Assembly (NCBI GenBank): GCA_013697245.1
Contig: JACCXH010000001.1
Location: 1-64,000, forward strand
Reading direction: 5' to 3'
DNA length: 64,000 nt
From: Bacteroidota bacterium
Lineage (GTDB): Bacteria > Bacteroidota > Bacteroidia > B-17B0 > Aurantibacillaceae
Position numbers and translations under genes: made by a program. The notes below the pieces were generated by a model. It saw nothing but the letters and a program-made list of their open reading frames with translations. It searched no databases and had not been told where the DNA came from. Each line of letters starts with the position of its first letter. Position 1 is the first letter of the stretch. Positions 45,578-53,932 of the stretch are shown in pieces.

Positions 45578-45620
45578 CCCCCCTTTGATAAAATCCTCCT
45601 AACCGCCTTCTCCAAGAAGG
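45578..45620 (-). repeat. Dispersed hairpin element, copy 3
   Basis: Read on the minus strand: a hairpin CCTTCT-TGG-AGAAGG, then a G-rich tail (CGGTTAGGAGGATT) and a G-run. The tail matches copies at 29274 and 40684. It lies between murF-alr and the minus-strand gene that ends at 45640. Confidence 0.5.
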
Positions 45621-45639
45621 AATAGAACCGGATCAATTC

Positions 45640-46332
45640 TCAACAAATTATCATCAACCTGGTCTGTCCATTTTTTTCTCTTGGTGCACGGTGAATACAA
45701 GGAGGAACTTTACTTTCAGGATGATCGACCGCTAACCGCCATAAATTACCATGGCCTAAGTTTATTGGCTGCGCATTAGCTGTAGCCTGGTAGTGCAGAT
45801 CAAAAAAATGTTCTGTTAAAAAAGATCCAAAATCTTCATCTGTTCCATTATGTAATTTTTTTAACTCATTACGTATCTCCGGCACAAGCACTTTTTGTAT
45901 GCTTTGCGAATTTGGTAATATTTCACTAGCCTCGCCAAAGTAAGTACATAAAAAAGTATCGGTTGGTATGGGGGAGCGATCTACATGAAACGAATAAACA
46001 TCGGTTGGAAAAAATGAATCATCTCTATCATAGTAACTAATAACATTAAGTACAGGCGATGCGCCATGAGCTTTTAATAGTTTCAAATCATTTAAAATAA
46101 TTTCTCGTGCAATTTGCCCTTGTTCGCTCAATTGAAGTTCATAAAGTTCTTCCTCTTCAATTGCTCTAATATTTTCTTTTAGCTCTATCTTTTTTACGAT
46201 CTCAGAAAAATCACCCGTTAGTTTACGGTTCCAACAGATCGCGTTCACTTCTCCATAAAATGGCGTAGAAACAAGTTCTTGAAAATTCGTGACAACCTGA
46301 ATTTGATTTTCAGTAGGAGATTGATCTATCAT
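45640..46332 (-). CDS. Uncharacterised protein, possibly DUF1826-like
   Basis: About 230 residues from MIDQSPTENQIQ. A longer reading from 46371 adds a hydrophobic AT-derived stretch and is less likely. The centre has VYSFHVDRSPIPTDTFLCTY and the C-terminus PPCIHRAPREKNGQTRLMIIC. The HxDR ... HRxP ... R pattern resembles DUF1826 proteins and the metal-binding layout of 2-oxoglutarate oxygenases, but this is a match by eye. No signal peptide in the shorter form. A GC-rich palindrome separates it from the gene upstream. Confidence 0.62.
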   Translation of the reverse strand: MIDQSPTENQIQVVTNFQELVSTPFYGEVNAICWNRKLTGDFSEIVKKIELKENIRAIEEEELYELQLSEQGQIAREIILNDLKLLKAHGASPVLNVISYYDRDDSFFPTDVYSFHVDRSPIPTDTFLCTYFGEASEILPNSQSIQKVLVPEIRNELKKLHNGTDEDFGSFLTEHFFDLHYQATANAQPINLGHGNLWRLAVDHPESKVPPCIHRAPREKNGQTRLMIIC

Positions 46333-46441
46333 AATGGTAATAAATATAATAAAAACGAATTTGTAATTCATTCCTATTTCTTAACCGAAATATTGATCAA
46401 TAACTTATTAATATGGAGCACAGATCCATTTTTTTGTGATT

Positions 46442-46468
46442 CGCCGCAGGATTAAAAATCCTGCGGCG
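46442..46468. terminator. Perfect 12-bp palindrome, probable terminator or REP-like repeat
   Basis: CGCCGCAGGATT (46442-46453) pairs with AATCCTGCGGCG (46457-46468) around an AAA loop. It lies 22 bp after the stop of the minus-strand RidA gene. No T-run follows, so a REP-type element is as likely as a terminator. Confidence 0.6.
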
Positions 46469-46489
46469 CTAGTAGGAATTATAATAAGA

Positions 46490-46927
46490 TCAATTCGCAA
46501 TCACCGAGATCTCCACATGCGCACCTTTGGGCAATGTTCTTACTTCAACGGTTTCGCGGGCGGGTGGATTTAATTTAAAATATGTTTTATACACCTCGTT
46601 TACTTTTGCAAAATTTTTAATATCGGTTAAATAAATAGTTGCTTTACACACATCATCCATACTCATGCCGCCGGCTTCAACAATGGCTTTAATATTATTA
46701 AGTGCCTGCGTACTTTCTCTCTCAATAGAAGTGGTGTCAAATGTACCATCAGGTTTTAAACCTACTTGTCCAGATACATATAAAGTGCCACCGGTTTTAA
46801 TGGCCTGGCTGTAAGGGCCAATAGGCGCAGGTGCCAGTTGGGTTAAAATAACTTCTTTCCTGTTCTTACTCGTAAAAGCAAAAACTAAAACAATTGCGGC
46901 ACAAGCAATGATTATTTTTTTTAGCAT
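46490..46927 (-). CDS. Exported RidA-family enamine/imine deaminase
   Basis: A 145-residue RidA (YjgF) domain with an N-terminal hydrophobic signal or anchor (residues 1-18, LKKIIIACAAIVLVFAF). Active-site positions are present: Tyr39 (PIGPYSQA), Arg124 (PPARETVEV, equivalent to E. coli Arg105) and Glu140 (HVEISVIA). RidA hydrolyses reactive enamine/imine intermediates released by PLP enzymes, normally in the cytoplasm. Here the signal suggests a periplasmic or membrane site. The gene begins 3 bp after the Tat-type class V PLP enzyme, which points to a shared pathway. Confidence 0.9.
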   Translation of the reverse strand: MLKKIIIACAAIVLVFAFTSKNRKEVILTQLAPAPIGPYSQAIKTGGTLYVSGQVGLKPDGTFDTTSIERESTQALNNIKAIVEAGGMSMDDVCKATIYLTDIKNFAKVNEVYKTYFKLNPPARETVEVRTLPKGAHVEISVIAN

Positions 46928-46930
46928 AAT

Positions 46931-48241
46931 TTATTTTTGTGGAGTAGGGGCTTCCATTTTTGAGATCTCGGTTAAACCTTTTACTAATACATCAAGATCT
47001 TCGGTATTTGTATAAACATTTGGCGCAATTCTTATACCATTTACTTTTTCAAGGATCATAGATACAGTATGTATTTTATGTTTTTCAAATAACTTTGCTT
47101 CTATTTGTTGTGCCTGCCATCCTTCAAAGCCAATGGTTGCAACAGCGCATGAGAATTCGGGTTTCATAGATGTGTAGAAATTTGCTTTTGGTAATTGGTT
47201 ACATTTTTCTGCCCAGTAATTTTTTAAATAACGCAATCGCGCTTCTTTACGTTTACCGCCAATTAAATTATGAAAATCTACAGCAGTTCCAATTGCCATT
47301 TCTGATGCAAAAGAACGTGTGCCCAAGCTTTCAAATTTTTTCATATCGCCTCCGTCCGGATCAACTGATGAAAGTAAAGCCCAAATATTTTTGATCTTAT
47401 CTTTTTTAATATACATCAGTCCGCTACCAAAAGGCGCGCATAACCATTTGTGCAAAGAGGTTGCTAAATAGTCGGCGCCGGTCTCTTCAAATTTCATATC
47501 TATTTGTCCGAAAGAGTGTGCTGCATCCACGATCACTTCGCAGCCTTTGCTGTGAGCCATATCGGCAATGGCTTTAACAGGAACAAAATTACCTGTCCAA
47601 TTCATCATGTGTGTGATGTGAACGATCTTTGTTTTAGAGGTAATGGCTTTTTCGTATAGTTTTACAATTGTTGCTGCATCATCAGTTGGTTGTGGAATGT
47701 TTATCCAATTCAATTTTATCTTATCACGTTTCTCTCTCTGCTTCCAGGCATTCATCATATTAGGATAATCAAAAGTGCTTAGCACTACTTCATCGCCGGC
47801 TTTTAAATTCAAACCAAAAATAACATTATTCAAACCTTCGGTTGCATTTCGGTTAATGGCCAACTCTTCAGGTAACACACCACAAAGCGTTGCTAATTTT
47901 TCGCGTAAGGCTTCTCTTCCCTGATCTAATATGCGCCACATATAATAACTTGGCGCCTCGTTAGAATATTGATAAAAACGAATATGCGCATCTTGCACTA
48001 TTTTTGGCTGCGGACTAACACCTCCGTTATTTAAATTAATTATGTTGGGTGATACGGTATAACTCTCGCGTATCCATCCCCAAAAATCTTCGTTCTCTGT
48101 GGCTGCATCAAAACTCATATTCTCAAGTTTATTTAGATGCTTATCTAGCTGTTTTGCAAAAGGCAGATCAATTGATGAGAATAGGTCAAGTGCAGAAACA
48201 GAGCCTGCAGTTGCTAACAAAAAATTACGGCGATCCATCAT
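46931..48241 (-). CDS. Exported aminotransferase class V-type PLP enzyme
   Basis: A 436-residue fold-type I PLP enzyme of the class V (isopenicillin N epimerase/cysteine desulfurase-like) group. The N-terminus MDRRNFLLATAG is a twin-arginine-type signal. The PLP lysine is in SLHKWLCAPFGSG, preceded by VDAAHSFGQ (Asp contacting the PLP nitrogen). Catalysed reactions vary widely (epimerase, desulfurase, lyase), so the substrate is not called. Tat export fits a cofactor-loaded, folded protein. The RidA gene follows 3 bp downstream. Confidence 0.88.
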   Translation of the reverse strand: MMDRRNFLLATAGSVSALDLFSSIDLPFAKQLDKHLNKLENMSFDAATENEDFWGWIRESYTVSPNIINLNNGGVSPQPKIVQDAHIRFYQYSNEAPSYYMWRILDQGREALREKLATLCGVLPEELAINRNATEGLNNVIFGLNLKAGDEVVLSTFDYPNMMNAWKQREKRDKIKLNWINIPQPTDDAATIVKLYEKAITSKTKIVHITHMMNWTGNFVPVKAIADMAHSKGCEVIVDAAHSFGQIDMKFEETGADYLATSLHKWLCAPFGSGLMYIKKDKIKNIWALLSSVDPDGGDMKKFESLGTRSFASEMAIGTAVDFHNLIGGKRKEARLRYLKNYWAEKCNQLPKANFYTSMKPEFSCAVATIGFEGWQAQQIEAKLFEKHKIHTVSMILEKVNGIRIAPNVYTNTEDLDVLVKGLTEISKMEAPTPQK

Positions 48242-48257
48242 GAAGATTATTTTTTAT

Positions 48258-48287
48258 TAAAGGTAAAAAAGGAAAGTTAATAAGCAA
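48258..48287 (-). promoter_or_regulatory. Candidate promoter of the PLP enzyme-RidA pair
   Basis: On the minus strand TACCTTTA (48258-48265, one mismatch to TAnnTTTG) has a TTG 19 bp upstream (48285-48287), the expected -33/-7 spacing of Bacteroidota promoters. It lies 16 bp before the start at 48241. Confidence 0.4.
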
Positions 48288-48336
48288 TAGTATTGTCCTT
48301 ATAATTTAGTTGATCTTTTAACAAAAGAACAGTTTA

Positions 48337-48708
48337 TTATGATATCCTCAATTTCAAATTGCAGGTTTTGTAGGCCCAATACATTAATACAAATTGTAAC
48401 GGTAAACGGATAACAACGATTAGAAATTTAAGATCTATTTTTGACGAGGCTTCTGCCAGCATTTGGAAATGTACCGGTAAAAACGCAAAGAGCATTAAAA
48501 TGATCAACCACCCGGCCATTTTTTGTGTTCGTTTAATAAAAAGAAAAAGGCCCAACACAATTTCAATAACGCCGGTAAAATAGATCATGAATAAATGAAA
48601 CGGAATATAATTTGGCATTATTTTTAAATAGAATGAAGGATTGGCAAAATGATAAATCCCTGCAAAGATATAAAGAGCGCCCATTAGGCTAAGTGAAACC
48701 TTTCTCAT
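48337..48708 (-). CDS. DoxX-like small membrane protein
   Basis: A 123-residue protein with four hydrophobic segments and the DoxX-type opening (SLMGALYIFAGIYHFANPSFYLKIMP, GVIEIVLGLFLFI). DoxX family members are small membrane proteins of uncertain function, sometimes linked to redox or quinone processes. It lies 3 bp after the outer-membrane protein gene and is probably co-transcribed with it and the SDR gene. Confidence 0.82.
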   Translation of the reverse strand: MRKVSLSLMGALYIFAGIYHFANPSFYLKIMPNYIPFHLFMIYFTGVIEIVLGLFLFIKRTQKMAGWLIILMLFAFLPVHFQMLAEASSKIDLKFLIVVIRLPLQFVLMYWAYKTCNLKLRIS

Positions 48709-48711
48709 GAC

Positions 48712-49452
48712 CTAAAACCTAAAACCTAATTGTAGTGCTAAGTGCATGCTACTAATATTAAGTGAACTGGCTGCGTATTTTTCTTCAAAATAATATTGAG
48801 AAAAACCATAACGAAAATTAAGTTCAGCAAAAAAATTACTTTTAGAGCCACTGATCGCATTTTTCTGAAAGCCCAGTGTTGCACTAACAAAAGAGTTTAA
48901 ATGGTTATTGATAAACGGCGTTTTAAATCTCAGATCTACCACGTCTTCTTTTACCTTGTTGCCATTTTGTGTTACTGATAAATTTGCCGGTAATAAATAA
49001 CGTAAATGATAACCGATCATAATGTATGGACTGAACATACTATTGTTCTCGCGGTTAAAAGAATACTTCATTTGCAAGGGCAGGCCAAGTTCATTCACGA
49101 TGAGGGAGTAGTGATATGGAAATGTTTTGTCATATAATTGTAGACTGTCCGGTTTAAAATAATAGGATCTAAAATTTACACCGTGTAAAAAATATTCGAA
49201 ACCAAATAAAAAAAATGTTTTAAAACTTTTATCGCACTTTATTTCTTTTTTAAAACTAATCATGGCACTCATTTTTTGAGTTGCGTTTTTTGCGTGGTTT
49301 GGATTGATCGTGTAAATACCTAATGCCGGGCCAAAGCCAAAGCGGATTCCGGCACCGGGAATACGTTTCTGGGCAGAGCATAGGTTTGAGAACACTAAAA
49401 GAAAAAGAAGCGCTATCGAAAAAAAAACGTTTGTATTTGTTTTTTTTATCAT
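48712..49452 (-). CDS. Outer-membrane beta-barrel protein
   Basis: A 246-residue protein with a signal peptide (residues 1-27, ending NLCSAQ) and alternating hydrophobic strands, ending in aromatic LALQLGFRF, a typical barrel C-terminus. GAGIRFGFGPALGIY and SFVSATLGFQK are barrel-like. No specific transport or enzyme motif is visible. It sits 4 bp after the SDR gene and 3 bp before the DoxX-like gene. Confidence 0.8.
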   Translation of the reverse strand: MIKKTNTNVFFSIALLFLLVFSNLCSAQKRIPGAGIRFGFGPALGIYTINPNHAKNATQKMSAMISFKKEIKCDKSFKTFFLFGFEYFLHGVNFRSYYFKPDSLQLYDKTFPYHYSLIVNELGLPLQMKYSFNRENNSMFSPYIMIGYHLRYLLPANLSVTQNGNKVKEDVVDLRFKTPFINNHLNSFVSATLGFQKNAISGSKSNFFAELNFRYGFSQYYFEEKYAASSLNISSMHLALQLGFRF

Positions 49453-49456
49453 TTAA

Positions 49457-50209
49457 TTAATTTCGAATGACATTGGTTGCTGTTGCCTGAACGGTTGGCA
49501 TAATGATAATATCATTAATATTGACATGTGCAGGACGGTCAGCTACCCAATAAATTGTTTCAGCAATGTCTTCCGGTTTTAACGGCTCTAAGCCGGAGTA
49601 CACTTTTTTCGCTTTTTCTTCATCACCATCAAAACGCACAATGCTAAATTCTGTTTCTACCATGCCGGGATTGATAGCCGTAACTTTTATATTATGCGCT
49701 AAGAGATCAATGCGCATACTTTTGCTTAATGCATCTACCGCATGTTTTGTAGCACAATACACATTGCCGTTGGCATACACTTCTTTGCCGGCAATAGAGC
49801 CAATATTAATAATATGACCTTTCTTATTTTCGATCATGATATTTGAAACTGTCCGCGAAATATACAAGAGACCTTTTACGTTGGTATCTATCATACGTTC
49901 CCAATGATCGATATTCCCGTTTTGTATGGCGCTTAATCCTGCTGCCAGGCCCGCATTGTTTACAAGCACATCTATTTTTTTATGATCAACTGATAAAGAT
50001 GAGATCGCTGTTTCAACTTCATTTAATTTTCGAATATCAAAACAAAGTGTGGCGACTTTAATTTTAAAAGCAGTTTCCAGTTTTGTTTTTAGTTCTTTGA
50101 GTCGTTCATCTCTTCTTCCTGTAATAATAAGATCGTGACCATTTTTTGCAAAGATCTCTGCAGTACTTTTTCCTATGCCAGAAGTGGCGCCTGTAATTAA
50201 AACCAGCAT
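49457..50209 (-). CDS. Short-chain dehydrogenase/reductase (YdfG-like)
   Basis: A 250-residue SDR: TGATSGIG nucleotide-binding motif at the N-terminus, NNAGLAAG, catalytic Ser in NIGSIAG and YxxxK in VYCATKHA. Basic residues after the Gly motif (GRRDERL) favour NADP. The closest well-known type is YdfG (3-hydroxy acid/serine dehydrogenase), but the substrate is not certain. It starts just beyond the APC permease stop (1-bp gap) on the same strand. Confidence 0.92.
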   Translation of the reverse strand: MLVLITGATSGIGKSTAEIFAKNGHDLIITGRRDERLKELKTKLETAFKIKVATLCFDIRKLNEVETAISSLSVDHKKIDVLVNNAGLAAGLSAIQNGNIDHWERMIDTNVKGLLYISRTVSNIMIENKKGHIINIGSIAGKEVYANGNVYCATKHAVDALSKSMRIDLLAHNIKVTAINPGMVETEFSIVRFDGDEEKAKKVYSGLEPLKPEDIAETIYWVADRPAHVNINDIIIMPTVQATATNVIRN

Positions 50210-50210
50210 A

Positions 50211-51935
50211 TTAAATTTTTTGAGGTGCTAATTTACTATGCTGACGTCCGTAAGCAAAATAAATAATTAAACCAATAACTAACCATATTGAAAAATACAA
50301 CCAGTTCTTATAACCCAATTGCGAGAGCATATAAAAGCAGCTTAAAAGTCCTAATGTTGGAATGAGCGAAAAATTGTATTTAAAGGCCATTACTGCAATA
50401 GCTGCAAAACCAATAAAGAAAAAATAAATGGGGATCTTGGTTAAGAACGCGTTGAACGATTCGTACTTTAAATAATAATCTATCCATGGTTTGTTATATA
50501 CCGACATTAGAATAATGGTTAAAATAAATAAACTGCCAATAATAAATTTTGAATTAATGTAAGGTGTTTTAAATTTGGATGGCGGTGCTGTAGGATCCAT
50601 GCGCAATTTTAATACGCCGGCGCACACCAGGCAAAAAGCAAAGAGCGTTCCGGCAGAGCATATGTCGGTTACCATGTTTATGTCAACAAAAAATATGGGC
50701 ACTGCTACTAAAAACCCGGTAAAGATAGTTGAGAAAGATGGCGTTTTAAATTTTGGATGGATCTTAGCGAATGCCGGAGGCAACAAACCATCGCGACTCA
50801 TGCTCATCCAGATGCGTGGTTGTCCTAATTGAAAAACCAACATCACGCTTGCCATAGCAACAACAGCGCTCACGGCAATAACGCTACTCAGCCAATGGAG
50901 GCTTTGCACTTTTTCGAATACATAAGCAAGTGGGTCGCCAACATTTAATTCTGTATAACTTATCATACCGGTAATAACTAACGCAATAGCAACATATAAA
51001 ACAGTACAGATAACAATAGAGTATAAAATGCCTCTCGGCAGATCGCGCTGTGGATTTTTACATTCTTCGGCAGTTGTAGAGATGGCATCAAAACCTATGT
51101 AAGCAAAAAATACGGCACTTATTCCTGAAAGTAAACCACCAATACCGTTCGGTAAAAAAGGATTCCAGTTCTTTGTGTCAACAAAAAAAGCACCAACAAA
51201 AATTACAAGTAAAACAACTACAATTTTTATGATCACCATAATATTACTGGCGTTACGGCTTTCTTTTATGCCGCGATATACCAACATGGTAATGATAACA
51301 TTGATCAACAAAGCAGGGCCGTCAAAAATAATTCGCATGCCAAATAATTTTGGCGCTTGTCCATATGCGACAAATCCTTCCATTAATCCTGCGGTCTGTC
51401 CGTTCTTTTGAATTTCTTCTAATGGAACACCGGCAACCATCATTGATGAAACAAGATCATAATTATGTTTCGCCGAAAAATAATCCAGACAGAGCCATTC
51501 ATTGACTCGATAATTAGTGGAGTTTTGAATTAAAGAACTAAAATAATCACTCCAAGAAATAGCAACGGTTACGTTACCAATGGCATATTCCATAATTAGC
51601 GCCCAGCCGATGATCCAGGCAAATAGTTCGCCAAAGGCAACGTAACTATAAGTATAGGCACTACCACTCACCGGAATTAAAGAAGCAAATTCGGCATAGG
51701 CAAAAGCTGCGAAGCTGCAAGCCACGGCTGTAAAGATGAATAATAGAATTACTCCCGGTCCGCCATCAGCGCTGGCTTTGCCGATAGTTGAAAATATGCC
51801 GGCACCAATAATTGCAGCAATACCAAAAGCGGTAAGATCTCTAACGCCTAAATGTTTAGCTAAACTACCATGATGACTTTCGGCTTCTGCGTTCTTTAAG
51901 ATCGTATCAATTGATTTTTTTCTGAATAAACTCAT
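50211..51935 (-). CDS. APC-family amino-acid permease
   Basis: A 574-residue transporter from MSLFRKKSIDTI. A longer reading from 52094 adds 53 residues that overlap the upstream gene and look non-coding. The family opening LGVRDLTAFGIAAIIGAGIFSTIGKA and about 12 membrane spans are clear, as is the conserved GFDAISTTAEECKNPQRDLPRGI segment of the cationic amino-acid transporter (CAT/YfnA) group. A cytoplasmic-membrane amino acid importer or exchanger is expected; the substrate is not determined. It precedes the SDR gene with a 1-bp gap. Confidence 0.9.
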   Translation of the reverse strand: MSLFRKKSIDTILKNAEAESHHGSLAKHLGVRDLTAFGIAAIIGAGIFSTIGKASADGGPGVILLFIFTAVACSFAAFAYAEFASLIPVSGSAYTYSYVAFGELFAWIIGWALIMEYAIGNVTVAISWSDYFSSLIQNSTNYRVNEWLCLDYFSAKHNYDLVSSMMVAGVPLEEIQKNGQTAGLMEGFVAYGQAPKLFGMRIIFDGPALLINVIITMLVYRGIKESRNASNIMVIIKIVVVLLVIFVGAFFVDTKNWNPFLPNGIGGLLSGISAVFFAYIGFDAISTTAEECKNPQRDLPRGILYSIVICTVLYVAIALVITGMISYTELNVGDPLAYVFEKVQSLHWLSSVIAVSAVVAMASVMLVFQLGQPRIWMSMSRDGLLPPAFAKIHPKFKTPSFSTIFTGFLVAVPIFFVDINMVTDICSAGTLFAFCLVCAGVLKLRMDPTAPPSKFKTPYINSKFIIGSLFILTIILMSVYNKPWIDYYLKYESFNAFLTKIPIYFFFIGFAAIAVMAFKYNFSLIPTLGLLSCFYMLSQLGYKNWLYFSIWLVIGLIIYFAYGRQHSKLAPQKI

Positions 51936-51990
51936 TCTGTATTTTTGAACTTTTCCTTTTAGTAACGCTAATAAATATACAAAGTAAATT

Positions 51991-53493
51991 TTAATTAGAG
52001 ATTGACTCTTGCTTGTTTTTCCCAACAGGCAGGTAATAAAGGGCTGCAAGCAGTATAAAAACAACCGCCGGGCTCCGGTACCTGAAAATTGCACCGCTAT
52101 TTGGGGTGCTTAAACCAATTAAAAAGCACAATAATATGGCAAAGAGTACAAAGGCAACGGCAGGAAATTTGTCTTTTTTATTTTGGATAAGGCCAAATAA
52201 AAAGATAAAAATCGAGATAAGGATAAGCAGATTTTCGAAAGATGCTAAAAGTTGGATCAGGCTTTTAGAATTAAAAAAGAAAGGATAAAAAAGACTGTAA
52301 TAAAACGCGGAAACGGTAGCGCCGATAAAATTTTTTGTATCGAACAAAATATTAGAACCGCTTTTTGGTAGTTGGTAAACTAATTTATACTGGGTTAATG
52401 TATCCAAATTAGCAGAAGAAAACAAAGTATCTTCCTGGTGCGAATGCTCCCAATAAATATAAGGCACGTTTTTTTTGATGGTAAAAAGGCTATCATTGGT
52501 ACCCACTTTTTTTACAAGTGTAGAGTCAAATTCTAACCGTACAAATTTTACATTATCCAATAAAAAGATTCCCCCTTTAGAAGCATCTGCAAACATTTTT
52601 TGCTGTGTAAGGGCCGCGCTCAACAACGATCTGCTTTTGAATTTAATGGAAGCAAGATTCAATGATGAGATTGCAACCATTAACAAGATAATAAACGCAA
52701 GAGTTTTATATTTTATTTTTTTGGAGTTATTTACCAGGAAAAATATACCAAATGTGCAGCTGGCAAAAAAAAGTAAATAAGGTTTTAGGATCAAAGAAAC
52801 AAAAAATAAAAAAAGTAAAAGAACAAACATGTGAAATTTAAAACCATGCTCAAAATAATTTTTGATCAGGTAAATTGTACATCCAAAAATAAAAATAACC
52901 AGACCTTCTTTTAGTAATGCGCCTGTGTAAAACCAAAGCGCAGGTAACAAACATAAAATGGCCAAGACAAAAATTTCTTTTCCCGCAAAAAAACTTTTAA
53001 AGCTTTTATAGAGATAGGTAATGCCAATAAAACTTAAAAAACAACTGAACAAAGCGTGCACGTAATAAGAATTAAAAGCAATAAAATGTAAGAAGGAATG
53101 TATTCTTATAACAACACGGTTGTCGTTATATAGATATTCTTTTAGCCTTCCGTTATCCCATTGCGTGGTTTTAAGGATGTAATTATCGTATAAATTTGTT
53201 CCGGGGTTTTCGTCTTGCAAGCCAAACAATAATTTTATATAACCTAAAAGGTCGTTTTTGGCATAATCGTTAATTATTCTTGAATCCTCGTAAAATTTGC
53301 CGGCATCAAAACGTTCAAGACCACCATACAATTTTTTATAAACAAAATAAAATACCGGTACTGCAACTATTTTTAGTAAGAAAAAAAAAATAAATGTTTT
53401 TGAATTAACACGTTCATCTTTAAATATACCAAAAAAGTTGTTCTTATATATCAAAAACAAAATGATGAAAAGATATATAATAAAGGCTAGCAA
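51991..53493 (-). CDS. Polytopic membrane protein of unknown function
   Basis: A 500-residue protein with about ten hydrophobic segments and one soluble loop near residues ~285-375. The general layout (long hydrophobic helices, periplasmic loop, small C-terminal tail) is like GT-C glycosyltransferases or O-antigen polymerases, but no diagnostic motif was found. The start is TTG directly after the stop of the GNAT gene (TAA then TTG) and in the same frame, so translation is probably coupled. No earlier ATG is possible. Confidence 0.75.
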   Translation of the reverse strand: MLAFIIYLFIILFLIYKNNFFGIFKDERVNSKTFIFFFLLKIVAVPVFYFVYKKLYGGLERFDAGKFYEDSRIINDYAKNDLLGYIKLLFGLQDENPGTNLYDNYILKTTQWDNGRLKEYLYNDNRVVIRIHSFLHFIAFNSYYVHALFSCFLSFIGITYLYKSFKSFFAGKEIFVLAILCLLPALWFYTGALLKEGLVIFIFGCTIYLIKNYFEHGFKFHMFVLLLFLFFVSLILKPYLLFFASCTFGIFFLVNNSKKIKYKTLAFIILLMVAISSLNLASIKFKSRSLLSAALTQQKMFADASKGGIFLLDNVKFVRLEFDSTLVKKVGTNDSLFTIKKNVPYIYWEHSHQEDTLFSSANLDTLTQYKLVYQLPKSGSNILFDTKNFIGATVSAFYYSLFYPFFFNSKSLIQLLASFENLLILISIFIFLFGLIQNKKDKFPAVAFVLFAILLCFLIGLSTPNSGAIFRYRSPAVVFILLAALYYLPVGKNKQESISN

Positions 53494-53928
53494 TTAATAT
53501 TTTTCAAAGAATTTAATTTCCATAATTCTTTCAGGCATGGCAAGTGGGGTAAATCCATATTGTAAATACAAGCCCTGCGCATCACGTGTAGCAAGCATCA
53601 TACGACGCAGTCCCTGAAGATCGGGATGCGCCATAATAAATTGCATGAGTTGTTTTGATAAGCCTTTTCCACGATAGGTTTCTAAAATAAACACATCGGC
53701 CAGGTAGCCAAAAGTTGCACTATCTGTAACTACACGGGCATAGCCAATTTGTTTACCCTCTAAATAAATTCCAAAACAAATGCTCCCTATAATACTTTTT
53801 TCAATAATTTCTAAAGGCATATTTTGTGCCCAATAACTTTCTTTGCTTAAATATGTGTGAATGACCTCTTTTTGTAATTTAGTTTTATCGGTACTAAATA
53901 AATGGCCGTTTATTATTTTTTCATACAT
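53494..53928 (-). CDS. GNAT-family N-acetyltransferase
   Basis: A 144-residue acetyltransferase with the acetyl-CoA loop YRGKGLSKQL and surrounding strands (DVFILETYRGKG, LATRDAQGLYLQYGFTPL). GNAT enzymes transfer acetyl from acetyl-CoA to amines; the substrate here is unknown. It lies between the membrane protein gene and the PD40 protein gene with gaps of 0 and 4 bp, apparently one operon. Confidence 0.9.
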   Translation of the reverse strand: MYEKIINGHLFSTDKTKLQKEVIHTYLSKESYWAQNMPLEIIEKSIIGSICFGIYLEGKQIGYARVVTDSATFGYLADVFILETYRGKGLSKQLMQFIMAHPDLQGLRRMMLATRDAQGLYLQYGFTPLAMPERIMEIKFFEKY

Positions 53929-53932
53929 GGTA

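Noticed and set aside
51936-52094. 53-residue N-terminal extension of the APC permease
   Set aside because: It overlaps the upstream membrane-protein gene and does not look like transporter sequence; the Met at 51935 matches the family start.
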